Assembly: GCF_001687565.2 (NCBI RefSeq)
Contig: NZ_CP016534.2
Span: 3,104,501 to 3,168,500, forward strand
Direction of reading: 5' to 3'
Length of the DNA stretch: 64,000 nucleotides
From: Planococcus antarcticus DSM 14505
GTDB lineage: Bacteria > Bacillota > Bacilli > Bacillales_A > Planococcaceae
In this document: positions 42,464-50,888 of the stretch, in pieces
How the letters are laid out: each line of letters starts with the position of its first letter
Numbering within the stretch: position 1 is the stretch's first letter
The notes under the pieces: generated by a model
The model's database searches: none
The model's input: the letters and a program-made list of their open reading frames with translations, nothing else
What the model was told of the DNA's origin: nothing
Translations under genes and position numbers: made by a program

Positions 42464-43701
42464 GTTGATTAACCAGAATCATCCAAATCAATACAAAAAG
42501 AGACACCTTTCTTGTAGACTGTAAGTGCGAACCAACAACTACAGGAAGAGGTGTCCCTTATGAAACAGAATACCATGTTCCCCAATTTGATTCAAAAGTT
42601 TATTACGAATGAAGAGGTGGCCACGCTCACGGAGCTGATTGGCTATGAAGATACTGCCCGAAAGCTCACTGTCGGCAAGTTGATTGAATACCTGGTGACC
42701 GCAGCGGCGTCCGAATGGAAGGGCTATCGTCATTGCGGCGACGTCGGAACTTCCGCGGGGCTGGTCGATGTCGACCACTCGACGATCTCCAAAAAGATGA
42801 AGGAACTCGACTACCAGTTGATGAAAAAAGCCTTCGCCTTGGTCGTAGGTAAATGCAACCGGGCGACAAGGCGCGCACTCAAAATTCCAAACCGGCTTCT
42901 ACTGGTAGATTCCACAACGATTACCGTAGGGAAGAGCCGGCTCCCTTGGGCGCTTTATCACGGCGAACGGTCGGGCATCAAGCTTCATGTCAGCTATACA
43001 CCCGAAACCAATATGCCGTTAGACGTAGTTGAAACTACAGGTCTCGTACACGATGGACCGGTTGGTGAACGCTTGGCCGACCGCCGGTTTATCCTGGTAC
43101 AGGACCGGGCATATTTCAATATCAAACGCATTGACCGGTTCGTATCGGATTACCAGGATTTTGTCATCCGGGTGAAAGAAAATGTCGAACTGTCGACCGT
43201 CAAATCGCTGCAGCGCCTGCCAGAGGAAGAGTCCAATGTCACCCGTGACTTCACCTGCCGGCTTGGAACGCCTCAATCGCGCTCAACGAAACGGCACCGC
43301 ATGGTCTTTTTCACGGATCATAAAGGGCATGAGATTCGGGTCGTCACCAATCTTCTTAACCTGTCAGCTGAGGCCATCGCCCGAATCTACAAAGCACGTT
43401 GGGGCATCGAATCTTTCTTCCGCTGGATCAAGCAGAACTTGAACGTGCCGAAGTTATTTGGCCAAACGCCCAATGCCGTCTATAATCAACTGTTTGCGGC
43501 GTTGATCGCGTATGTATTGATCCAGTGGCTGTATCAAAAGACGAAATTGGCCATCCGGCTGCCTGCTTTGTCGCTTGTGGCCTTTCAGCGCACGCTGTTG
43601 ACCGGTACATTGCCGCTGATTTGGCTGGATGCCCTGACGACATTTCTGCACGAGTACTTTGCCCTCAGCAGGAGTAGTCTGTCATTTATTGGTTAATCAA
43701 C
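42464..43701 (+). mobile_element. IS4-family insertion sequence
   Basis: The 1238-bp element has inverted ends GTTGATTAACCA (42464) and TGGTTAATCAAC (43701). It is flanked on both sides by ACGCGT (42458-42463 and 43702-43707), a possible 6-bp target duplication that is itself palindromic. It carries one intact transposase gene and is inserted about 60 bp from the IS30 element. Confidence 0.8.
42560..43696 (+). CDS. IS4-family transposase
   Basis: A 378-residue DDE transposase. Catalytic regions are LLLVDSTTITVG (first D), FILVQDRAYFN (second D) and the Y-R-W-x-I-E signature YKARWGIESFFRWIKQ (E). The N-terminus VDVDHSTISKKMKELDYQL is a helical DNA-binding part. ATG 42560 is used because GAGGTG lies 8 bases upstream; the GTG at 42551 overlaps that site. 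The gene is intact and GC-rich compared with the island cargo. Confidence 0.95.
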   Translation: MKQNTMFPNLIQKFITNEEVATLTELIGYEDTARKLTVGKLIEYLVTAAASEWKGYRHCGDVGTSAGLVDVDHSTISKKMKELDYQLMKKAFALVVGKCNRATRRALKIPNRLLLVDSTTITVGKSRLPWALYHGERSGIKLHVSYTPETNMPLDVVETTGLVHDGPVGERLADRRFILVQDRAYFNIKRIDRFVSDYQDFVIRVKENVELSTVKSLQRLPEEESNVTRDFTCRLGTPQSRSTKRHRMVFFTDHKGHEIRVVTNLLNLSAEAIARIYKARWGIESFFRWIKQNLNVPKLFGQTPNAVYNQLFAALIAYVLIQWLYQKTKLAIRLPALSLVAFQRTLLTGTLPLIWLDALTTFLHEYFALSRSSLSFIG

Positions 43702-43783
43702 ACGCGTGTTTATATACATTACTATATTAATAAGCAAGATGAGGCGAAGGCCAATGCAAGTTTTTATAAATAATATTTTCTTT

Positions 43784-43826
43784 AAACACAGAAGATGACC
43801 ACTTGGTTATTTTCTGTGTTTTTTTC
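43784..43826 (+). terminator. terminator downstream of IS4 element
   Basis: AAACACAGAA (43784-43793) with TTCTGTGTTT (43812-43821), an inner ACCA/TGGT pair and eight T. It may be the original terminator of the cargo genes, now separated from them by the two insertion sequences. Confidence 0.8.
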
Positions 43827-43885
43827 AACACTGAATTATTATAGGTTTTGTTTGGGTATACACCTACTAAAAGGAGGTATCCAAA

Positions 43886-43987
43886 ATGAACGAACAACAC
43901 CAAAAGGAAGTAGAAGAATTCATTTGTGTAGTTGAAGAAGATTTAATGGAGTTTATAAAAAAACGAACACATTTCCTGAAGAAATAG
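43886..43987 (+). CDS. 33-residue ORF with strong ribosome site
   Basis: ATG 43886 has a perfect AAAGGAGG at 43870-43877. The acidic/basic peptide MNEQHQKEVEEFICVVEEDL continues for 13 residues and ends KKR-type. The stop codon is inside a following terminator hairpin. Its tightness suggests a real small gene, for instance a small regulator or an antitoxin-like peptide, or a truncated remnant. No family recognised. Confidence 0.45.
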   Translation: MNEQHQKEVEEFICVVEEDLMEFIKKRTHFLKK

Positions 43988-44000
43988 GGAGTGTTTTTTT
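43966..44000 (+). terminator. terminator after small ORF
   Basis: AACAC/GTGTT outer and TTTCCT/AGGGA inner pairs, followed by seven T. The 44001-44176 stretch beyond it shows no gene, only a further AAATAGACC / GGTCTATTT hairpin close to the right end. Confidence 0.7.
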
Positions 44001-44221
44001 ATACCTTTTAACAGGTGGAATAGTACCCTTTTTAGCGCGTGTTTTAGCATCATTACAATTAAAATTGTAAATCGTCTGATTCGGTTGCTAATTTGCTATC
44101 CAAAAACGACTGAAAAACGCTAGAAACCTTTTGATGCCAATAAAAAATAGACCGCCAATTGTATTGATAATTAGGGGTCTATTTGGTGTTCTAATTACGG
44201 TTTTGCGATTTAAAACTGAAC

Positions 44222-44242
44222 GGCTCCCCCAGAAGGTGAGCC
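44222..44242 (+). repeat. right direct repeat (target duplication) of the island
   Basis: Bases 44222-44237 are identical to 38439-38454; 19 of 21 positions match when extended. It directly follows the right terminal inverted repeat and continues into the right arm of the split terminator (44238-44250). Confidence 0.85.
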
Positions 44243-44265
44243 TGCTTTTTGCTGTTCATTCAACC

Positions 44266-45912
44266 TTATTCAAGAAAGTCCGATGGAATCGACATCAGAT
44301 CAATTCCCCAAACAAGCGGCAGGAAGTAGAATACCGCAAGCCCGACAAAGAAAATACCGAATATATTAAGAGCAAATCCTGCTTTGGCCATGTCTGAAAT
44401 TCTCAAATATCCGGAGCCGAACACGACAGCGTTCGGCGGTGTCGCAACTGGCAGCATAAATGCACACGATGCTGCTACAGCGGCGGTAACCATCAACGCA
44501 TACGGATGGATACTGAGAGCTACTGCAAGAGATGCCATAATCGGAAACATCATTGAAGCTGTTGCAGTATTTGAAGTGATTTCCGTTAAGAACAGCACAA
44601 ACGCAGCTACTACCAGAATAATAATAAGAACATTGACGCCCTGCAATCCAATCAATTGGCTTCCGATCCATTCAGACAGACCAGAATTTGTAAAACCGGC
44701 AGCAATGGCAAGCCCACCACCAAATAGCAGTAAAATCCCCCAAGGCAATTTAACCGCGGTTGCCCAGTCCAGCAAATGATCGCCTTTTCTGTTTTTGGAA
44801 GGAATGATAAATAAAATCATCGCGGCGATCAACCCGACCATTGCATCCGTCATTTCCAGATTGGGTGCAAAAGCATCCAGAACAAACGAGCGGCTGATCC
44901 AAGCAAGCGCTACTGCTACGAAAACCACAAAGACCGCTTTTTCTTCATAAGATGCAGCACCTAAGTCGGTTTTCTGCTGGCGGATCACTTCGCTTCCACC
45001 AGGTAAATGTTTCAACTTTTGCGGATAAGCGACTTTCACCAGGTAGACCCAAGCAATTGAAATAAAAATCCAAGCCAACGGAACGCCAAACAGCATCCAT
45101 TGTGCGAAGGTGATCTCAATACCATAAATTTCATTAACTGCCCCTGCCAACAGCGTATTTGGCGGAGTTCCGATCAAGGTTGCGATCCCGCCAAGAGAAG
45201 CTGAGTAGGCAATCCCAAGCATCAGTGCTTTGCCGAAACCAAAGTTTTCTTTTGAAGTATCGATCGAAGAATCATCCTTTAACGCTTCCGATACCTGATA
45301 GATGATGGCTAGGCCGATCGGCACCATCATCATCGCCGTGGCAGTATTGGAAATCCACATCGACAGAAATCCAGTAGCGACCATGAAACCGAGAATAATA
45401 CGCTCGGTGTTGGTGCCGATTACGGAAATGATCGTAAGCGCAATTCGTTTGTGTAAGTTCCATTTCTCCATTGTCAGGGCAATCATGAATCCGCCCATGA
45501 AGAGGAATATCGTATCGTTGCCATATGCCGAAGTTGCAGCGCTTACATCGAGCCCACCAGTCATTGGAAAAAGAATAATCGGCAAGAGCGATGTTGCAGG
45601 AATCGGAATGGCTTCCGTGATCCACCAAGTCGCAATCCAGATTGTGCTAGCCAGTATGGCTTTCGCTTCAGGAGGCAGGCCATCGGGATTAAAGAACAGT
45701 AAAGTCAAAATAAAAAGAAGCGGGCCTAGAAACAGGCCGATCAATTGAGGGGTGTTGTAACTGCGGTTTTTCTTGCGTTCATCATAGGATCCGGCGTCTT
45801 CTGCCCGATCACGGTCATCGGGTATACCAGCCCCTGGGTTGGTAAAAAGACGGAACGTATCTTTTGCCTGATCGTGCTTTTCCCACATCCAGTTCCATGT
45901 TGCTGAAATCAT
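44266..45912 (-). CDS. DASS-family sodium:dicarboxylate/anion symporter
   Basis: A 548-residue membrane transporter of the divalent-anion:Na+ symporter family (SdcS/CitT-like), with about 11-13 helices. The two duplicated SNT motifs are WISNTATAMMMVPI and EITSNTATASMMFPI, with TLIGTPPNTLLAGAV and LPVATPPNAVVFGSG. The charged N-terminal 60 residues are cytoplasmic. ATG 45912 has GGAGGGA upstream; the longer frame to 45945 has no site. Likely substrate is succinate, malate or fumarate. Its terminator was split by the island. Confidence 0.92.
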   Translation of the reverse strand: MISATWNWMWEKHDQAKDTFRLFTNPGAGIPDDRDRAEDAGSYDERKKNRSYNTPQLIGLFLGPLLFILTLLFFNPDGLPPEAKAILASTIWIATWWITEAIPIPATSLLPIILFPMTGGLDVSAATSAYGNDTIFLFMGGFMIALTMEKWNLHKRIALTIISVIGTNTERIILGFMVATGFLSMWISNTATAMMMVPIGLAIIYQVSEALKDDSSIDTSKENFGFGKALMLGIAYSASLGGIATLIGTPPNTLLAGAVNEIYGIEITFAQWMLFGVPLAWIFISIAWVYLVKVAYPQKLKHLPGGSEVIRQQKTDLGAASYEEKAVFVVFVAVALAWISRSFVLDAFAPNLEMTDAMVGLIAAMILFIIPSKNRKGDHLLDWATAVKLPWGILLLFGGGLAIAAGFTNSGLSEWIGSQLIGLQGVNVLIIILVVAAFVLFLTEITSNTATASMMFPIMASLAVALSIHPYALMVTAAVAASCAFMLPVATPPNAVVFGSGYLRISDMAKAGFALNIFGIFFVGLAVFYFLPLVWGIDLMSIPSDFLE

Positions 45913-46023
45913 CTTATCCCTCCATTGTCTTAAAAAAATTTTCAATAATTACTTTTCTAAGTGTATAGGTTTACGCTCCCATATACAAGTTGACAAACCA
46001 CAGGATATCCCCCTATAAAGACC

Positions 46024-46059
46024 AAAAAAAAGGACTTGGAACTTAAAGTTCCTGTCCTT
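46024..46059 (-). terminator. terminator after small hydrophilic gene
   Basis: AAGGAC-GGAAC / GTTCC-GTCCTT stem (46030-46059) and eight T on the minus strand. Confidence 0.85.
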
Positions 46060-46098
46060 GATACAATCATTTTAATAACCCGATCTTTCGCGGTCTAC

Positions 46099-46287
46099 TT
46101 ACTTTTCTTCCGATTCACCAATCGGATTTTTTTCGTCACCGACTCCTGTATTGCTGTGGGCACCTCTTTTATCCATCTTTTTACCGTCTTCTCTTGACTC
46201 TTGATCAATGCTTTCAAACTCTTCCCGCTGCCGACGATTATGGCTGCTTTGTGGATTTGCATCTCTTGAAAAATCATTTTTAGACAT
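46099..46287 (-). CDS. small hydrophilic protein of unknown function
   Basis: A 62-residue, very polar protein (MSKNDFSRDANPQSSHNRRQ, then a Glu/Asp/Lys-rich body ending GESEEK) without hydrophobic segments. ATG 46287 has AGGAGG upstream; the overlapping other-frame reading lacks a good site. A weak SigB-like promoter is possible (GTTTTA 46341-46346, 13-nt spacer, GGGAGG 46322-46327). Its composition resembles the protein at 5043-5273. Function unknown. Confidence 0.7.
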   Translation of the reverse strand: MSKNDFSRDANPQSSHNRRQREEFESIDQESREDGKKMDKRGAHSNTGVGDEKNPIGESEEK

Positions 46288-46348
46288 AAGATCATTCCTC
46301 CTATAAGCTTTTACTCCCTGACCTCCCTTTTGTCATGAAATAAAACGT

Positions 46349-46825
46349 TTACAGCGAAAGAATTATCCCATATCCAAAGTAGACCGAAAGAAGTGACAAG
46401 AGTGCGAAAACCAGGTATTCGGAAGTAGCTCCGGTTGTAGCTGTGAACGGAAACCGGACATTCCACCTAAGCGGAAAGAATAGTTTGACACCTCTTTTGG
46501 TCGCCATATCCAATACAATATGACTCGCCATTCCCACCAGCAAGCCCGCTGAAATGTCTTCCATTGGCATGAAATTATGCAGCAAAACAGCGATTAAAAT
46601 AAGAAACAGCAGACTGTGTGTAAACGTCCGATGTCCGAAAAGGCCATTGATCAACTTTGAAAGAATCGGTAGAGCTCTGCCAATCTTGCTGCCGCCATGG
46701 CAAATATCCGGAATCAACGAGCCAATTACTCCAGTACACAGTAAAATAGCCGGTTCGTAATTTGTGATTTGTGCAAATGCAAGGCTTGCTGCTACGCCGC
46801 CAATGATGTGAGTCTTACCCGTCAT
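46349..46825 (-). CDS. YdjM-like membrane-bound metal-dependent hydrolase (DUF457)
   Basis: A 158-residue membrane protein with four hydrophobic segments and the histidine/aspartate motifs of the YdjM/DUF457 family: TGKTHIIGGVAASLAF, GSLIPDICHGGSKIGRALP, FGHRTFTHSLLFL, ASHIVLDM. This His/Asp pattern probably binds a metal facing the membrane interface. ATG 46825 has AGGGAGAAG upstream. Function unknown; Escherichia coli ydjM is in the SOS regulon, but no LexA box was seen here. Confidence 0.83.
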   Translation of the reverse strand: MTGKTHIIGGVAASLAFAQITNYEPAILLCTGVIGSLIPDICHGGSKIGRALPILSKLINGLFGHRTFTHSLLFLILIAVLLHNFMPMEDISAGLLVGMASHIVLDMATKRGVKLFFPLRWNVRFPFTATTGATSEYLVFALLSLLSVYFGYGIILSL

Positions 46826-46953
46826 GCTTTTCTTCTCCCTCATCTTGCTATATTAATACCATTTTTATTGTACTAAAAATCGTGTATGCTGAAGATAGCA
46901 TTTTTGATTATTAACACTTGTTTAGTTTACCCCACTCAAAAGGAGGCGTCATT

Positions 46954-47583
46954 ATGGGAATTCACCGTTTTTTTACTTCATTGAACGATTTGGAACGGAT
47001 TATCCGGGCACCCGGGATGTTTAAATTTGAAGAACATAATGTTGCAGCCCATTCGTGGAAAGTCAGCCAGTACGCGATGTTTTTTGCAACCATCGAAGAG
47101 CGTGCCGGCCGTGAAATCGATTGGAAATCATTATATGAAAAAACCATCAATCATGATTTTGCTGAAGTGTTTATTGGCGATATTAAAACACCGGTCAAAT
47201 ACGCTTCACCGGAATTGAAGGAAATGATTGCGAAAGTGGAAGAAGGCATGATGGAGAAATTCATCCTGCGTGAAATTCCTGAAGAGTTTCGGGAGGTCTT
47301 TTTCGAACGCATGAAAGAAGGAAAAGACGCGACCATCGAAGGGCGTCTATTGGAGTTGGCAGACAAGCTGGACCAATTCTATGAAGCCTTTGCAGAATTA
47401 AAGCGCGGCAATACCGACAAGGAATTTGTCGTCATGTATCGCATTGCTTTAACTAAATTGCTGGACCTTCCATTGCCGGCGAGCGTCGGATACTTCAAGA
47501 ATGTCATGCTCGACGATGTGATCAATGAAGAAACAGCCATCGACGTAAAAGAACTCACCCGCCAGATCATTGCCGAGTATTAA
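46954..47583 (+). CDS. YfbR-like HD-domain 5'-nucleotidase
   Basis: A 209-residue HD-domain phosphohydrolase similar to YfbR: EEHNVAAHSWKVSQYAMFF (first His), INHDFAEVFIGDIKTPVKY (HD pair), and ELADKLDQFYEAFAE (last Asp). YfbR dephosphorylates deoxynucleoside monophosphates with a divalent metal. ATG 46954 has AAAAGGAGG 9 bases upstream; the longer frame from 46918 has no site. Confidence 0.87.
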   Translation: MGIHRFFTSLNDLERIIRAPGMFKFEEHNVAAHSWKVSQYAMFFATIEERAGREIDWKSLYEKTINHDFAEVFIGDIKTPVKYASPELKEMIAKVEEGMMEKFILREIPEEFREVFFERMKEGKDATIEGRLLELADKLDQFYEAFAELKRGNTDKEFVVMYRIALTKLLDLPLPASVGYFKNVMLDDVINEETAIDVKELTRQIIAEY

Positions 47584-47641
47584 GCTTAGCTCTATATTTC
47601 ACGGTAGGATTATGGTAAATTTAACTTCAACAACTACTTTC

Positions 47642-47674
47642 GGAGGTGAATCCCTTAATTAAGGGAATTTATTG
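47642..47674 (+). promoter_or_regulatory. ribosome site and TTG start separated by a perfect hairpin
   Basis: GGAGGTGA (47642-47649) is 22 bases from the only possible start codon, TTG 47672. Between them is the perfect palindrome TCCCTTAATTAAGGGA (47651-47666), a 6-bp stem with AATT loop. Folding it would bring the effective spacing to about 6-7 bases. An in-frame TAA upstream of the TTG excludes an earlier start. Confidence 0.7.
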
Positions 47675-48979
47675 GACCCCATACTTATATTGAATTTAGC
47701 TCTGCTCGTCTTATTAATCGTTTTAACGGCCGTTTTTGTCGGCTCAGAATTCGCCGTCGTTAAAGTTCGAATGTCGCGCATCGACCAATTGATCGATGAA
47801 GGAAACAAAAAAGCTGTATTGGTCAAAAAGATCACCAGTGATCTTGATTATTACCTGTCAGCCTGTCAGCTTGGAATCACCGTTACTGCCCTTGGCTTGG
47901 GCTGGCTAGGCAAACCTGTCGTTGAACGGCTTTTTCATCCTTTTTTTGAACTGCTCGATGTCCCTTCTTCTGCTTCTACTATCCTTTCGTTTATCCTGGC
48001 TTTCTCGCTAGTGACTTTTTTGCATGTGGTCTTTGGGGAGATGGCTCCAAAGACTTTGGCGCTTCAATTTGCAGAAAAGATGACGCTTTTACTGTGTCCA
48101 TTTTTGTATTGGTTCGGCAAAATTATGTATCCGTTCATTTTCATCCTGAATGGCTCGGCACGAATCCTCTTACGCATTTTCGGCGTGGAACCTGCCAAAG
48201 AAGAACAAGCCCATTCTGAAGAAGAGCTGAAAATTATTATGGCGCAAAGCTTCCAAAGCGGAGAAATCAATCAAACTGAACTGTCCTACATGCAAAACAT
48301 TTTTGCTTTTGATGAGCGTAGTGCCAAAGATGTCATGATTCCCCGCACTCAGATGGTCGCCTTCTCAGATGATTTATCGAATGCGGAACTTCTGACCGAA
48401 ATTCGTGAACACCGTTTTACGCGCTATCCTATAGCCAGAGATGGAGACAAAGACGACTTGATTGGCTTCATTAATGCCAAAGAAGTACTGACGCATTATG
48501 CCGTCAACGGGCAATTTGAAATGTCGGAACTTATACACGCCCTCCCCTATTTCCATGAAACGACGCCGCTTCAAAATGCCCTAGTGAAAATGCAAAAGGA
48601 GCGTACGCATATCGCTTTGGTCATCGATGAATATGGCGGAACTTCAGGCTTGATTACGATGGAGGATATATTAGAGGAAATTGTCGGAGAAATTCGTGAT
48701 GAATTTGACGCAGAAGAAGATGAAGAGATTATTAAGGAAAGTGATACGCGCTATCTTCTAAATGGACGCGTCCTTCTAAAAGATCTGGAAGAGCGCTTTG
48801 GTTTTAAATTCGAAGACAGCGAAGATATTGATACGATTGCTGGATGGATTCAACATCAACTGATTGAAGCCGAGACTGGAGATCTCTTCGTTAAAGAAGA
48901 CTGCCAGTGGTCCATCGTTGAAATGGACAATCACCACATCTTAAAAGTTGCATGTGATATGTTGCCAAAATCGTCCTAA
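47672..48979 (+). CDS. CNNM/CorC-family membrane protein (HlyC/CorC type)
   Basis: A 435-residue protein: DUF21/CNNM membrane domain with four helices (residues 1-185, [20 protein letters not shown]), then two CBS domains ([17 protein letters not shown] and [20 protein letters not shown]), then a C-terminal CorC_HlyC domain ([18 protein letters not shown]). Relatives (YhdP, YqhB) are linked to Mg2+ export or homeostasis. It must start at TTG 47672, since the first membrane helix begins within ten residues. Its translation signal is unusual (see the hairpin entry). Confidence 0.92.
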   Translation: MDPILILNLALLVLLIVLTAVFVGSEFAVVKVRMSRIDQLIDEGNKKAVLVKKITSDLDYYLSACQLGITVTALGLGWLGKPVVERLFHPFFELLDVPSSASTILSFILAFSLVTFLHVVFGEMAPKTLALQFAEKMTLLLCPFLYWFGKIMYPFIFILNGSARILLRIFGVEPAKEEQAHSEEELKIIMAQSFQSGEINQTELSYMQNIFAFDERSAKDVMIPRTQMVAFSDDLSNAELLTEIREHRFTRYPIARDGDKDDLIGFINAKEVLTHYAVNGQFEMSELIHALPYFHETTPLQNALVKMQKERTHIALVIDEYGGTSGLITMEDILEEIVGEIRDEFDAEEDEEIIKESDTRYLLNGRVLLKDLEERFGFKFEDSEDIDTIAGWIQHQLIEAETGDLFVKEDCQWSIVEMDNHHILKVACDMLPKSS

Positions 48980-49010
48980 AAAGAATGTCCGGTTATCGGA
49001 CATTCTTTTT
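48978..49010 (+). terminator. terminator after CNNM/CorC gene
   Basis: Fourteen-base perfect stem (48978-48991 with 48997-49010), 5-nt loop, T-run. Confidence 0.93.
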
Positions 49011-49066
49011 CTATAGCTAAAATAATCCACCTGTCGTTTCCAAATGAATCTTTGTCTAAACTTTAG

Positions 49067-49092
49067 GATTAATCTCTTGCATAACAGGGCAT
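49067..49092 (+). promoter_or_regulatory. SigB-like promoter of BrkB-like gene
   Basis: GATTAA (49067-49072, preceded by AG), 14-nt spacer, GGGCAT (49087-49092): one mismatch in each hexamer against GTTTAA/GGGTAT. Confidence 0.5.
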
Positions 49093-49137
49093 ATACAATT
49101 ATACAAAGTAACTTATTTTTAAATGGGGGGTTATCAT

Positions 49138-50043
49138 ATGAGTAAAGCTATGGGTTTTGCCAAAGAACTTGGCGGCGAATTTAAAAAAGATAATGCGACA
49201 ACTCTTGCTGCAGCACAAGCTTATTACTATTTATTAGCTATTGTTCCTTTATTGATTCTACTGCTGTCGATATTGCCTTATCTTCAAATCAATCCGGATC
49301 GCGCCGTAGAATTTATCGGCACCATTCTACCAGGAGAAATGGCAACAACATTCCAAGACACGATTGTCAGTGTCGTCACCACGCCATCAGGTGGTTTGTT
49401 GACGTTTGGTATACTCGGCACGCTTTGGTCCGCATCCAATGCGTTAACTGCCTTCATCAACGCAACCAATCAAGCTTATGGCATTGAAGAAACGCGTTCA
49501 TTCATTAAACTAAAAGCAACAGCTATCGGCTTAACGCTTGGCATGCTTGTCGCAGTCATTATTGCACTCGTTCTGCCAATCTTCGGTGGTACGATCATCA
49601 ATATAATTAAGTCATCCTTAAACCTTCCAGAGCAAACTGAAATCATTTTCCAGGTTTTGCGCTGGGTCATTTCCGTTGCGGTCATGAGTATCGTGCTGGC
49701 GCTTATGTACAAGTTCGCTCCCGACAAACAATTCCCGTTTAAGGAAGTCATCGTCGGAGCAGTAATCGCGACAGTTCTTTGGCAAGTCGTTTCATTCGGA
49801 TTCTCGATTTATGTCGCTAACTTTAGCAGTTACTCTGCCACCTACGGCAGTCTCGGTGGTCTTATCGTATTGATGCTGTGGTTCTTCCTGACTGGTCTTA
49901 TACTTGTCATAGGCGCTGAAATAAACGCCATTCTCCACAGACGAAGAAATGCGAAAAAAGAAACCTCATCTGATGCTCTCGCACAAAGCGAAGCGAACCA
50001 AAAAGAGGCGAAGAATACAGAGTCATCCATGAACAAATATTAA
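49138..50043 (+). CDS. YihY/BrkB-family membrane protein
   Basis: A 301-residue inner-membrane protein with six helices, of the YihY/virulence factor BrkB family (formerly misnamed RNase BN). Motifs are LAAAQAYYYLLAIVPLLILL, WSASNALTAFINATNQAYGI, YKFAPDKQFPFKEVIVGAV and YATYGSLGG-type SATYGSLGGLIVLMLWFF. The tail is charged. ATG 49138 has GGGGGG 8 bases upstream and is preferred over ATG 49123. Function is unknown; homologues in Bacillus lie in a SigB-controlled operon. Confidence 0.88.
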   Translation: MSKAMGFAKELGGEFKKDNATTLAAAQAYYYLLAIVPLLILLLSILPYLQINPDRAVEFIGTILPGEMATTFQDTIVSVVTTPSGGLLTFGILGTLWSASNALTAFINATNQAYGIEETRSFIKLKATAIGLTLGMLVAVIIALVLPIFGGTIINIIKSSLNLPEQTEIIFQVLRWVISVAVMSIVLALMYKFAPDKQFPFKEVIVGAVIATVLWQVVSFGFSIYVANFSSYSATYGSLGGLIVLMLWFFLTGLILVIGAEINAILHRRRNAKKETSSDALAQSEANQKEAKNTESSMNKY

Positions 50044-50049
50044 ACGCAC

Positions 50050-50080
50050 AAGCCCCCTCATCAATATAATGAAGGGGCTT
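50050..50080. terminator. hairpin between BrkB-like and methyltransferase genes
   Basis: AAGCCCC (50050-50056) with GGGGCTT (50074-50080) plus an inner TCAT/ATGA pair, between convergent genes. The T-run is short. Confidence 0.75.
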
Positions 50081-50090
50081 TCTTCTGGGT

Positions 50091-50873
50091 TCATCCATGC
50101 GCAGTTTTTTCATACAGCGCCATCCATTCATCGATCGTGAATTTTTGGACGTTTCCATCCTGGACTTCTATCGAAAAATAAGAAACGGTCTTTTCATCTG
50201 CATTGAGCAAATGACGGGAAACTCGTTCTACCTGTTCGTCACTTTCAGTCGTGCGTTCTACCCATGACGGATAGTGAAAGGTTTTCCGACGATCCGCAGA
50301 CTTCCGTTCCACCATTCCATTCTCTTTTAGCAGGCTGGTCCATTCTTCTTTGGACAGGCATCGTGAATGGCTGTCATCCCGCATTTTTTCTGTTGTATTC
50401 ATAAATTTCGCCAGCTCCGGATCAGCAGGAGCGACATTATCAATCAGGATGAAGCGGCCCCCCTTCTTTAAGACACGAGACATTTCTGAGATAAACCGTT
50501 CCGGATTCGGAAAATGGTGCGGTGCAATCCGGCATACAACCGCATCAAAACTTTCTTTCAAAAAAGGCAAAGCTTCGGCATCCGCCACCACATAGTGAAT
50601 GTTATTGAAGCTACCGCGCAGATGCTTTGCTGTATTTTCCAGCATCGCTCTTGTCAGGTCTGTAGAAAACACCGTTGCTGCATGCGGAGCCAGTGTTTTT
50701 GTCACATGCCCCCCACCTGTTGCGATATCCAGTACAGTCCATGTCTTCTCAGGTTGAAGCCATTCGATGAGCAAAGACAGGTCTTCCCCTTTAGCATGGC
50801 TGTCACTGGTTACGTACTTATCGGCATTTTTGCCGAAGACTTCCTTTACTTTTTGTTTTGGTGTCTTGTCCAT
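50091..50873 (-). CDS. class I SAM-dependent methyltransferase (UbiE-like)
   Basis: A 260-residue cytosolic methyltransferase: motif I VLDIATGGGHVTKTLAP, an acidic strand end STDLTRAM, motif II/IV VADAEALPFLKESFDAVVCR and IAPHHFPNPERFISE, then VLKKGGRFILIDNVAP. The pattern is that of UbiE/methyltransferase-11 proteins acting on small molecules; the substrate is unknown. AAGGAGGA precedes the ATG. The dipeptidase gene lies 15 bp upstream on the same strand, so they are probably co-transcribed. Confidence 0.88.
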   Translation of the reverse strand: MDKTPKQKVKEVFGKNADKYVTSDSHAKGEDLSLLIEWLQPEKTWTVLDIATGGGHVTKTLAPHAATVFSTDLTRAMLENTAKHLRGSFNNIHYVVADAEALPFLKESFDAVVCRIAPHHFPNPERFISEMSRVLKKGGRFILIDNVAPADPELAKFMNTTEKMRDDSHSRCLSKEEWTSLLKENGMVERKSADRRKTFHYPSWVERTTESDEQVERVSRHLLNADEKTVSYFSIEVQDGNVQKFTIDEWMALYEKTAHG

Positions 50874-50888
50874 AGTTCTCCTCCTTAT

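Larger units (their letters stand above)
38460..44221. mobile_element. inserted island with terminal inverted repeats
   Basis: The ends at 38460-38504 and 44177-44221 are inverted repeats. The outer 20 bases (GTTCAGTTTT then AATCGCAAA) have one mismatch, and about 33 of 45 positions match overall, both ending in AAATAGAC. A 16-21 bp direct repeat flanks it, and it splits a terminator. Contents: HEPN-motif protein, large inverted-repeat element, K+ channel, PemK/MazF-like protein, IS30 and IS4 elements, a 33-residue ORF. No transposase or integrase belonging to the outer ends is recognisable, so it is either non-autonomous or has lost it. The cargo genes are clearly richer in A+T than the flanking chromosome. 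Confidence 0.78.

Noticed and set aside
46095..46295. Alternative reading frame over the small hydrophilic gene
   Set aside because: The other frame has AGGAGG at the correct distance from its ATG and a typical hydrophilic composition.
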